Origin: an uncultured Aquimarina sp.
Lineage (GTDB): Bacteria > Bacteroidota > Bacteroidia > Flavobacteriales > Flavobacteriaceae
DNA length: 64,000 bases
Reading direction: 5' to 3'
NCBI GenBank assembly: GCA_947498815.1
Contig: CANMLU010000002.1
Coordinates: 62,001-126,000 of the forward strand
Shown: positions 39,196-46,412 of the stretch, in pieces
Position numbering within the stretch: the first letter of the stretch is position 1
Layout: every line of letters starts with the position of its first letter
The notes under the pieces: generated by a model
The model's database searches: none
The model's input: only the letters and a program-made list of their open reading frames with translations
What the model was told of the DNA's origin: nothing
Position numbers and translations under genes: made by a program

Positions 39196-39388
39196 ATAGC
39201 TGCGAGATGATGCGGCTGGATAATGATAGTTTTTAGGATCAAAACCGCTCTAGGACTATCCCTGTGAATTCTACGACATGATCATATGGGTGCAGTGTTA
39301 TAATACAGTACTTAAAAATCTTCTAACTAGATCCAAAATCTAAAACATATTTGTACTATTGTGAGCTAAATGTTTCTTTAAAAAATGA
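39196..39388 (+). repeat. Dispersed intergenic repeat, module A, direct copy 2
   Basis: Nearly identical to 34406-34606 and in the same direction: GCTGCGAGATGATGCGGCTG, TAGTTTTTAGGATCAAAACC, then TACAGTACTTAAAAATCTTC and CTATTGTGAGCTAAATG. It lacks the following B module. The rest of this 477-base gap holds the blaI promoter region on one side and nothing clear on the other. Confidence 0.85.
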
Positions 39389-39483
39389 GAATGCTTACAG
39401 AATTATTGATTAGTAGTTCTTAATTTTGGAATGTTTGATGAATATCGTATATTACACCAATAGTATGATTATTTAAACATATA

Positions 39484-39744
39484 ATGATGGCTACCATTAG
39501 AAAAACGATCACATTTACAGAGAAACAAGATAAGTGGATAAAGTCTCAAATTAAGGCAGGAGAGTTCACAAATGATAGTGAGTATCTTCGTGATTTAGTA
39601 AGACAGGACCAAGCTAAAAAAGCAAAATTCTCGGCACTTAAATCTGCTATAACCGAGGGCATGGATAGTGGTATTAGTGATAAATCTGTTCCAGATATTA
39701 TGAAAGAAGTCGAAGAACGTATGCGAGCAGATGGGCGTTTATAA
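39484..39744 (+). CDS. parD: ParD-family antitoxin
   Basis: An 86-residue protein with the ribbon-helix-helix N-terminus of ParD (RKTITFTEKQDKWIKSQIKAGEFTND, YLRDLVRQDQ) and a C-terminal tail that would wrap the toxin. It overlaps the toxin gene by 14 bases and is translated first, as usual in type II toxin-antitoxin operons. It likely represses its own promoter. Confidence 0.9.
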   Translation: MMATIRKTITFTEKQDKWIKSQIKAGEFTNDSEYLRDLVRQDQAKKAKFSALKSAITEGMDSGISDKSVPDIMKEVEERMRADGRL

Positions 39745-40021
39745 AGTATCAAGAAAGGCAGAAAAGGATCTTGCCAAAATGTATGAATATGGCATTGAAA
39801 TATTTGGATTAATGCAATCCAAGGGATACTTATTAGGAATGCATACGCTCTTTCAAGTACTAGTCGATAATACTAATCTTGGACGTGATGCATCAGAATT
39901 TATTCTATCATTAAAGCGATTTTCTTATAAATCTCACACTATTTTTTATTTGGCTACAGATATTGATATTTTAATTGTTCGCGTATTAAACCAAAGCATG
40001 GATTATGAAAAGAATTTATAG
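39731..40021 (+). CDS. parE: ParE-family toxin
   Basis: A 96-residue RelE/ParE-superfamily toxin: VSRKAEKDLAKMYEYGIEIFG at the start, then a helix hairpin and the strands RFSYKSHTIFYLATDIDILIVRVLNQSMD. ParE toxins poison DNA gyrase; RelE-type catalytic residues are not obvious, which supports ParE. Overlap with parD is 14 bases. The pair sits alone between two repeat copies, a common place for acquired modules. Confidence 0.9.
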   Translation: MGVYKVSRKAEKDLAKMYEYGIEIFGLMQSKGYLLGMHTLFQVLVDNTNLGRDASEFILSLKRFSYKSHTIFYLATDIDILIVRVLNQSMDYEKNL

Positions 40022-40119
40022 TTTATAACGGACACCCGAATACAATAAAAGAATAATTTTTAAAGTTTAAAGCAATTTTATATAATGCCTTATTATGACT
40101 ACTATTTGTATCATAATGT

Positions 40120-40490
40120 ACTTGCGTTATGTATTACCCTGAGTATTTCGGCAACACTTCGACAGGCTCAGTGTGACAGCTCAATAACCACCTGCCGAAG
40201 GGTCACTTTGCTTTGGTACGACATCATTTTAAAGATTAAGAATCTTTAAAATTGTGGGCGAGGAGTAGCGTTGGCTTTTTATCTCTACAGTTTATTTTAA
40301 AAGTTTTATAACGAAATCGAAGATTCATGAACTCCTCTAAAACAATAAAAACCTTGTGAACTAAATGTTTCTTTAAAAAAAGGTAATGGAACACTTATTG
40401 CCCGTTCGACGTGTCCCCTGAACTAGGCCATTGAGTTTGTCGAAATGTGTCGAATGGGCAGGAGGGGAGTGTAATGTGTGTGGAATGGAT
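40120..40490 (+). repeat. Dispersed intergenic repeat, modules C, C' and B
   Basis: TAATGTACTTGCG and the reversed module C (CACTTCGACAGGCTCAGTGTGACAG) appear near 40120-40206, then a stretch matching 17284-17420, then GGTAATGGAACA and CAGGAGGGGAGTGTAATG. The remaining part of this 626-base gap leads into the promoter of the LexA-like gene. Confidence 0.8.
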
Positions 40491-40611
40491 TAATAAGTAC
40501 AAAATTTCTTCTCATTGTGGATATCCACAAAGAAACTATTTATTCTCAGACTATATTTACACGAATAATTTAAAAGATGTTGATAACTGTTTTATAACTA
40601 ATGATTTACAA

Positions 40612-40650
40612 TTGTATTTTAAGTGTATGTAAAGTGTATATTTGTGTATG
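40612..40650 (+). promoter_or_regulatory. Candidate promoter and triple direct-repeat operator
   Basis: TTG at 40612-40614 and TATATTTG at 40637-40644, 22 bases apart, fit the Bacteroidota -33/-7 pattern and would give a nearly leaderless message. Three direct repeats of GTGTAT start at 40623, 40634 and 40644, one helix turn apart, across the -7 box and the ATG; they are the best candidate for a self-binding site of the LexA-like repressor. Confidence 0.5.
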
Positions 40651-41271
40651 TTTTATAATCTATCCGATAGAGAATTAGAAGCTTTAAAAATTATAAGGAA
40701 CTCCCTTGTTCATCAAGGAAGAATACCAAGTGTACGAGAATTAATGATTGGATTGGGCTATAAATCACCTCGTTCATCAGCAGTTTTAATAAAAAGTCTT
40801 GAAGAAAAGGAAATTTTAAGAAAAAAGCCTGATGGTAGTTATCAAATAGTTGATTTTGAAATACCTGAAGATTTTGGTTCGAGAGCACAAACTGTAAAAA
40901 TACCATTGTTAGGAAGTGTAGCCTGTGGAATGCCAATTTTTGCAGATGAGAATATTGAAGCAGAAGTTTCTATATCTATAGAAATGATAAAAAGTGGATA
41001 TAAGTACTTTTTATTAAGAGCAGAAGGAGATTCGATGAATGAAGCAGGTATTAATGATGGAGATTTATTATTAATAAGACAACAACAGGATGCCGAAAAT
41101 GGAGATAGAATACTAGCTCTGATTGATGATGAAGCAACAGTTAAAGAATATAGTAGGAGTGGAGGAATGATTATTCTTAAACCAAAATCAACTAATAAAA
41201 TACATCAACCTATAATACTCACAAGTGATTTTAGAATTCAAGGAGTTGTTGAAAATGTAATTAAAATTTAA
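40648..41271 (+). CDS. LexA/UmuD-like self-cleaving repressor (S24)
   Basis: A 207-residue protein; start taken at ATG 40648 (the frame opens at a TTG two codons earlier). Residues 1-70 are the LexA winged helix (LSDRELEALKIIRN, GRIPSVRELMIGLGYKSPRS). Residues 85-205 are the S24 peptidase: cleavage loop GSVACGMP with Cys93-Gly94 (as in UmuD; Ala-Gly in LexA), nucleophile Ser129 (AEGDSMNEAGI) and Lys166 (EATVKEY). The gene ends one base before the Pycsar effector, so it is probably the regulator of the cluster, inactivated by RecA-type signals. It may not be the cell's main LexA. Confidence 0.88.
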   Translation: MFYNLSDRELEALKIIRNSLVHQGRIPSVRELMIGLGYKSPRSSAVLIKSLEEKEILRKKPDGSYQIVDFEIPEDFGSRAQTVKIPLLGSVACGMPIFADENIEAEVSISIEMIKSGYKYFLLRAEGDSMNEAGINDGDLLLIRQQQDAENGDRILALIDDEATVKEYSRSGGMIILKPKSTNKIHQPIILTSDFRIQGVVENVIKI

Positions 41272-41272
41272 G

Positions 41273-41788
41273 ATGGAAGAAATTAAAAAGATAGAGCAAT
41301 CTAGATATGTTTTAGACAGGTTTGATCATTATATAGAAGGAGCTAATAGTAAAGGTAATTTTTTACTTGCATTTAGTGCGTTTCTATTTGGATTTATAGT
41401 AACTAGTATAAATAGTATAGTTGCATTTAATAATTTTAAAGCCCAAGGCTGGACAACAGGGCTACTCATTTTAATTCTAATACTTGGGTTAGTGAGTATT
41501 GCTTTCACAATAGCAGCAGTATTTCCTTTTTTAAAAACAAATAACTCTAGTAGTAAAAAGTATCATTCATTAATTTTTTTTAATTCTATAGCTGATATGG
41601 ATGAAGACAACTTTTTAACTCAATACAAGGAACAAAAAGATAAAAAGATAAATAAAGACATAGCTAAGCAAATCTATGCAATTTCAAAAGGGCTAAAAAC
41701 AAAGTATAACAGAATAAGTTGGGCTATAAAACTAGTTTTCGTTCAATTAATTTTGCTTTTAACAATTATAGTAATAAAGGTAATATGA
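41273..41788 (+). CDS. pycTM: Pycsar membrane effector (PycTM, DUF5706)
   Basis: A 171-residue protein with membrane segments at about 29-50, 60-87 and 148-171. Conserved-looking family features are the N-terminal helix leading to GANSKGNFLL (compare ADxKAxxLL), the helix end AAVFPFLK, YHSLIFFNSIADM and the C-terminal ISKGLKTKYNRISWAIKL. This is the DUF5706/Pycsar effector family, which on binding a cyclic pyrimidine mononucleotide damages the inner membrane and stops phage growth by killing or arresting the cell. Stop and start overlap by four bases (ATGA) with the cyclase gene, and the LexA-like gene ends one base before. Confidence 0.88.
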   Translation: MEEIKKIEQSRYVLDRFDHYIEGANSKGNFLLAFSAFLFGFIVTSINSIVAFNNFKAQGWTTGLLILILILGLVSIAFTIAAVFPFLKTNNSSSKKYHSLIFFNSIADMDEDNFLTQYKEQKDKKINKDIAKQIYAISKGLKTKYNRISWAIKLVFVQLILLLTIIVIKVI

Positions 41789-43122
41789 GCTTATTTAAAA
41801 ATTATAAATCGGGTATAGAAAGTGTATTGAGTAGATCAGAGCAGATATTTCAAAAGGGAATGAAATCTCCTTACATTTTACTTAATGAAAGTACAAAAAC
41901 TTTTTCCTCTTTACCTACAACAATAGAGCCTGATTCTAAAACAATATTAGAGTTTGACTCAAATCAATTGAAAAATTATTTTGGACCAAATAAATATTCA
42001 TTTGATAGTGTGACAATAGGTAATCATCCAGATTTTGAATATTTAGAACACAATCAAACACTAAATCATCATTGTGTTTCTATGTTTGTCGATATTAAAG
42101 GTTCAACACGATTAGCACTTAAATATTCACTGGAAGAAGTGCGCTTAATTAAAGATACATTATTGACACTTTGTATAAATGTAGTTAGCCACTTCGGAGG
42201 TCACGTCCACAGGTTACAAGGAGATGCGGTATTTGTGCAGTTTGTAAGAAAAAATTCTAATCCAAATAACAGTATTATTAACGCGCTAAATGCTGCTAGT
42301 GTTTTATGTCAAGTAGTTTCCGAAGATTTATCTTCAGCCTTTGAAGGTTATGGACTTGACCCAATAAAAATTAGAGTTGGATTAGATTATGGAACTGACG
42401 AAAAAGTCATGTGGTCTCATTATGGTGTTGCTAATTGTAATGAACTAACAACAACAAGCTTGCATACCGATTTAGCAGCAAAATTACAGAATAAAGCATC
42501 TGTAAACTCTATTAGAATTGGCAAAAATCTGGTAGATGCAATAGAAATGAAAGAAGATTATATAAGTACGCCAACAATTGTAAAGAACGGTCAAACTGTT
42601 GAAGACAAATACATAATCCAATCTTCAGAGCTTAACTATCGTCAGTATGATTTTAACTGGAAAAAGTACCTAAATAGCTTTTCATTTTACAGACAAAATG
42701 GAAGTGGTAAATTAGAAATTATTGATAACCCTTTTACGCTTAAAGCCAGTGTTTATAAACCAAAACAAGAAAGCACCGCCTCTCAATATTATGAAAATAA
42801 TTATTCAATTCTTAAGGGTAAATATATCAAATATCAGTTAATGATTAATGGTTCTCCTTATCACAAAAAAGCTTATGAAAAAATAATTTGGGAAGCGTTT
42901 AATTCTGGGAAAGAAGCAAAATTAGCAAATGAAGAACAACATAATTTTGAAAATTTTTATCTTAATCAAACATTTTGTATTGCTCATACTGGTTATCACG
43001 GAAATCATTACTTAAAATGTACCATTCAAAGAGAACATTCAAATAATATAGTACTCAAATTTCCAATTTATGTTGATGATAAGTTGGATTCAGAAATAGA
43101 TTTAAATAATATATTAAATTAA
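41785..43122 (+). CDS. pycC: Pycsar nucleotide cyclase (PycC) with AGS-C-like tail
   Basis: A 445-residue protein; ATG 41785 is chosen over the upstream open frame because it gives an ATGA overlap with the effector. Residues 95-260 are a class III cyclase domain: FVDIKGSTRL with metal ligand Asp103, RLQGDAVFVQF with Asp147, RVGLDYG at 197-203, and SLHTDLAAKLQ where purine cyclases have VNxAARL. Residues about 335-440 (SILKGKYIKYQLMI, HTGYHGNHYLKCTI) look like the AGS-C sensor domain. In Pycsar systems PycC makes cCMP or cUMP on infection and activates the effector; which one is made here cannot be told. Confidence 0.88.
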   Translation: MSLFKNYKSGIESVLSRSEQIFQKGMKSPYILLNESTKTFSSLPTTIEPDSKTILEFDSNQLKNYFGPNKYSFDSVTIGNHPDFEYLEHNQTLNHHCVSMFVDIKGSTRLALKYSLEEVRLIKDTLLTLCINVVSHFGGHVHRLQGDAVFVQFVRKNSNPNNSIINALNAASVLCQVVSEDLSSAFEGYGLDPIKIRVGLDYGTDEKVMWSHYGVANCNELTTTSLHTDLAAKLQNKASVNSIRIGKNLVDAIEMKEDYISTPTIVKNGQTVEDKYIIQSSELNYRQYDFNWKKYLNSFSFYRQNGSGKLEIIDNPFTLKASVYKPKQESTASQYYENNYSILKGKYIKYQLMINGSPYHKKAYEKIIWEAFNSGKEAKLANEEQHNFENFYLNQTFCIAHTGYHGNHYLKCTIQREHSNNIVLKFPIYVDDKLDSEIDLNNILN

Positions 43123-43127
43123 ACATT

Positions 43128-43352
43128 ATGTCAAAGAAAAATCAACATGTAGTCCCATCTGGTAAAAATTGGGCTGTAAAAGGAGCAGGAAACTCAAAAG
43201 CAACTAGAATTGTAAAAACGCAAAAAGAAGCTAGTGGAATTGCGCGTGAAATAGCAAAAAATCAGGGTTCTGAAATGTTTATTCATGGTAGAAATGGTCA
43301 AATAAGAGAGAGAAATACTTACGGTAGCGACCCATACCCACCAAAAGGATAA
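43128..43352 (+). CDS. DUF2188 protein
   Basis: A 74-residue soluble protein with the DUF2188 sequence pattern throughout: QHVVPSGKNWAVKGAGNSKAT, KTQKEASGIAREIAKNQG, MFIHGRNGQIRERNTYG and the end DPYPPKG. Function is unknown; the family is frequent in accessory and defence regions. It follows the cyclase stop by 5 bases and so is the fourth gene of the cluster. It may modulate the system or be a passenger. Confidence 0.85.
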   Translation: MSKKNQHVVPSGKNWAVKGAGNSKATRIVKTQKEASGIAREIAKNQGSEMFIHGRNGQIRERNTYGSDPYPPKG

Positions 43353-43383
43353 AGTGAAAACCTTAATTTAAAAGTGATGAAAT

Positions 43384-43764
43384 TTGGATGAAATTAATTT
43401 AGAAACTATTAGAGAGTTATTTCAATCAGGCTCTCTTGATTTAACAGCCACTCAACCAGGTATTTGTCTGCCAATGTTGCAGAGAATATATAAGAAAATG
43501 AAGGTTGGAATAGAATTTGAGGATATTAGAGTAAATGACTCAAGAATAGTTGATGGTCATCATAGATATGTCTGTTCAAAGCTTTTGAATATAGATATTG
43601 GAATAAACAATAATTATCCTATACCATCTACTTCTGAAAATCATGAATGGGAAGTTCTAGTTATTGACGAACATGATTATGAAATAGACGAAGAAATTCA
43701 TCAACATAACGTGAGAGATGCTGAAATAAATGGCGTTGACATAGAATTTTTAAACGATTTATAA
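43384..43764 (+). CDS. ParB-like nuclease-fold protein
   Basis: A 126-residue protein with no ATG near its front: a TGA at 43378 is followed by TTG GAT GAA at 43384, so a TTG start is inferred; the next methionine is residue 31. The core RVNDSRIVDGHHRYVCSKLL (Asp57-Gly-His-His-Arg61) is a ParB/Srx-like motif (DGHHR), as in ParB-type nuclease and CTPase folds. The C-terminal half is very acidic (DEHDYEIDEEIHQHN). It lies 31 bases after the DUF2188 gene. Its action, if any, on nucleic acid or nucleotides is unknown. Confidence 0.7.
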   Translation: MDEINLETIRELFQSGSLDLTATQPGICLPMLQRIYKKMKVGIEFEDIRVNDSRIVDGHHRYVCSKLLNIDIGINNNYPIPSTSENHEWEVLVIDEHDYEIDEEIHQHNVRDAEINGVDIEFLNDL

Positions 43765-43785
43765 AATAATATTTATATTTGTAAT

Positions 43786-44253
43786 ATGTTAATCTTATTA
43801 GACATAGACGGAGTAATGGTTCCTGCTAGCAATTGGAAACGACCGGAATTTGAAAGTGACGGGTTTCCAAAATTCAGTAGAAAAGCCACAAATAGCCTTC
43901 AGAAAATTATTTCTGAAACAGGTGCAGGAATTCTATTGACTACATCTCACAAGTCAAATTATTATGTCAAAGAATGGAGAGAGATATTTTCTAACAGAGG
44001 AGTGAAAAATGTAAAAATTAGGAAGTTAAATAAGAACTCTAACTATTTAAATAGGAGAGAAGAGGTAATGAGATGGTTAGAAAAGAGTAATGAAAAGGAA
44101 TTTGTCATAATTGATGATGATAAAACCTTAAATAGTTTACCTCCAAGAATTAAATTAAGACTTGTGCAACCAAGTTCAACGGTTGGTTTAAATGAAGAAC
44201 TGGCTAATTCTGCTATTAGAATATTGAAACCCTCTAAAGAACTAGCTACTTAA
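43786..44253 (+). CDS. HAD-superfamily protein (RNA-repair-associated type)
   Basis: A 155-residue protein with the HAD motifs: DIDGVM (Asp6, Asp8), TTSHK (motif II) and VIIDDDKTL (Asp110-112); the usual motif III lysine is probably Lys56 or Lys80. The pattern fits the HAD domain of the Swiss Army Knife RNA-repair group rather than a metabolic phosphatase. Members are thought to process nucleic-acid ends. It starts 21 bases after the ParB-like gene and ends at a terminator, closing the cluster. Confidence 0.78.
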   Translation: MLILLDIDGVMVPASNWKRPEFESDGFPKFSRKATNSLQKIISETGAGILLTTSHKSNYYVKEWREIFSNRGVKNVKIRKLNKNSNYLNRREEVMRWLEKSNEKEFVIIDDDKTLNSLPPRIKLRLVQPSSTVGLNEELANSAIRILKPSKELAT

Positions 44254-44278
44254 GAGAGGCTATAGTAATATTTTTTAA

Positions 44279-44308
44279 CCCTTTCAATTCATTTTGAGAG
44301 GGTTTTTT
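44279..44308 (+). terminator. Intrinsic terminator of the Pycsar cluster
   Basis: CCCTTTCAA pairs with TTGAGAGGG (one G-T wobble), loop of six bases, then six T. It ends the LexA-PycTM-PycC-DUF2188-ParB-HAD run. Confidence 0.85.
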
Positions 44309-44309
44309 A

Positions 44310-45194
<885 letters not shown>

Positions 45195-45390
45195 TACAAC
45201 CTCCTCTACATTCAATATTAGTTCGGAATTTTTAAAGTATCCCATTCTCTCATTTTATATACTCATAATTTTAAACGCTAAGAAATTCATATATCGTAAC
45301 ATGTTACAGAAATTTCCAAATATGCGATTTATAAGAACTTTTATAAAATCCATAATCGCACTATACTAATTTCTCCTCCAGAGCCAATCC

Positions 45391-46299
45391 TTATTTATCG
45401 TGTTTGGGTCTGAGTGTTTCAATAATCTGGGCATCTACCCAGAATATATCCGAATTATCGTGGTTGTCCGGTGTCGTATTCCTATTGAAGAAAAGGTATT
45501 TACCATCTGGTGTCACGCAAGCAACCGCTTCCCAACCATCCGTATTTACTTGATCACCCAAATTAATAGCCTCACCCCATGAGCCATCTCGCTGTTTAAA
45601 GCTAATATAGATATCCGAATCACCATATCCAGTCTCTCTTTCGCCATCCCATATCAAATAGGATTCATCTGGCGCAATAAAAGGGTGCGCATTCATTCTT
45701 CCAGTGTTAATCTCCTTACCAAATGGCCTTGGTTCTTCACGTTTTCCGTCTATTAATCGTGAATAACGAATAACGCCATCTCCGTCTGGCATGCCAACCT
45801 CATCAAAAACATAGGTGCCTGTAGATGACGCCGTAAGGCGCATTATCTGTATTTCCTCGAAAGGAGAACCAAGTTTTTGTAACTCCGACCAGCCACCAGC
45901 TTCGGTACGTTCCATATACCGCTTGCCCAAATGCATGGTCTTACCATCGGGAGCAATAAAAGGAGTTCCCACCCTGGGTGATATAACCGATTCCTGCCAT
46001 TCATTATTTTTATATTCAAAAACAACAAATTCTATTTTTTTATTTTCCTTAACGTCTCCCACTTCTCTGATGAAATAAAATTCTTTTAAGTCGGGTGTAA
46101 AGACACCACTAACCTGCCAATCCTCTGTCGTAACAATACCGGGAGCAAAAGGTTCGGGTGTTAAGCCAGGTGGCTTTTGTCCAAGATATGGGCTTTCTAT
46201 AGTTAGTGAATCACTATCTTTTGAATTCTGTTTTTTAGTAGTGCAAGCATTTAAAAATAGTACCAATACCAGGATTAAAATAAAATACGCTTTTTTCAT
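45391..46299 (-). CDS. PD40 (TolB-like) repeat lipoprotein
   Basis: A 302-residue lipoprotein (LNAC, Cys19). After [19 protein letters not shown] come repeats of the WD40-like PD40 type: [40 protein letters not shown] and [12 protein letters not shown]. The proteins are surface or periplasmic propellers of unknown ligand. Its first 50 residues are shared with the esterase at 27836-29068, and here they fit the family, so this gene or a relative is the likely donor. Confidence 0.8.
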   Translation of the reverse strand: MKKAYFILILVLVLFLNACTTKKQNSKDSDSLTIESPYLGQKPPGLTPEPFAPGIVTTEDWQVSGVFTPDLKEFYFIREVGDVKENKKIEFVVFEYKNNEWQESVISPRVGTPFIAPDGKTMHLGKRYMERTEAGGWSELQKLGSPFEEIQIMRLTASSTGTYVFDEVGMPDGDGVIRYSRLIDGKREEPRPFGKEINTGRMNAHPFIAPDESYLIWDGERETGYGDSDIYISFKQRDGSWGEAINLGDQVNTDGWEAVACVTPDGKYLFFNRNTTPDNHDNSDIFWVDAQIIETLRPKHDK

Positions 46300-46412
46300 T
46301 CTCTAAACTTTTTTAATTGTTAGCAACATCGTAATAAAGACATAATTACAATTATGCTCATTATATAGGGGTAAATTTGATATTAAAAGCAGAAAACTGT
46401 AGGATATACCCA

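Noticed and set aside
34403-39388. Composite transposon formed by the two module A copies
   Set aside because: No transposase, no terminal inverted repeats and no target duplication are visible; only direct repeats.
40447-40632. 61-codon ORF ahead of the LexA-like gene
   Set aside because: It starts within the repeat module B and runs into the promoter region; no family resemblance.
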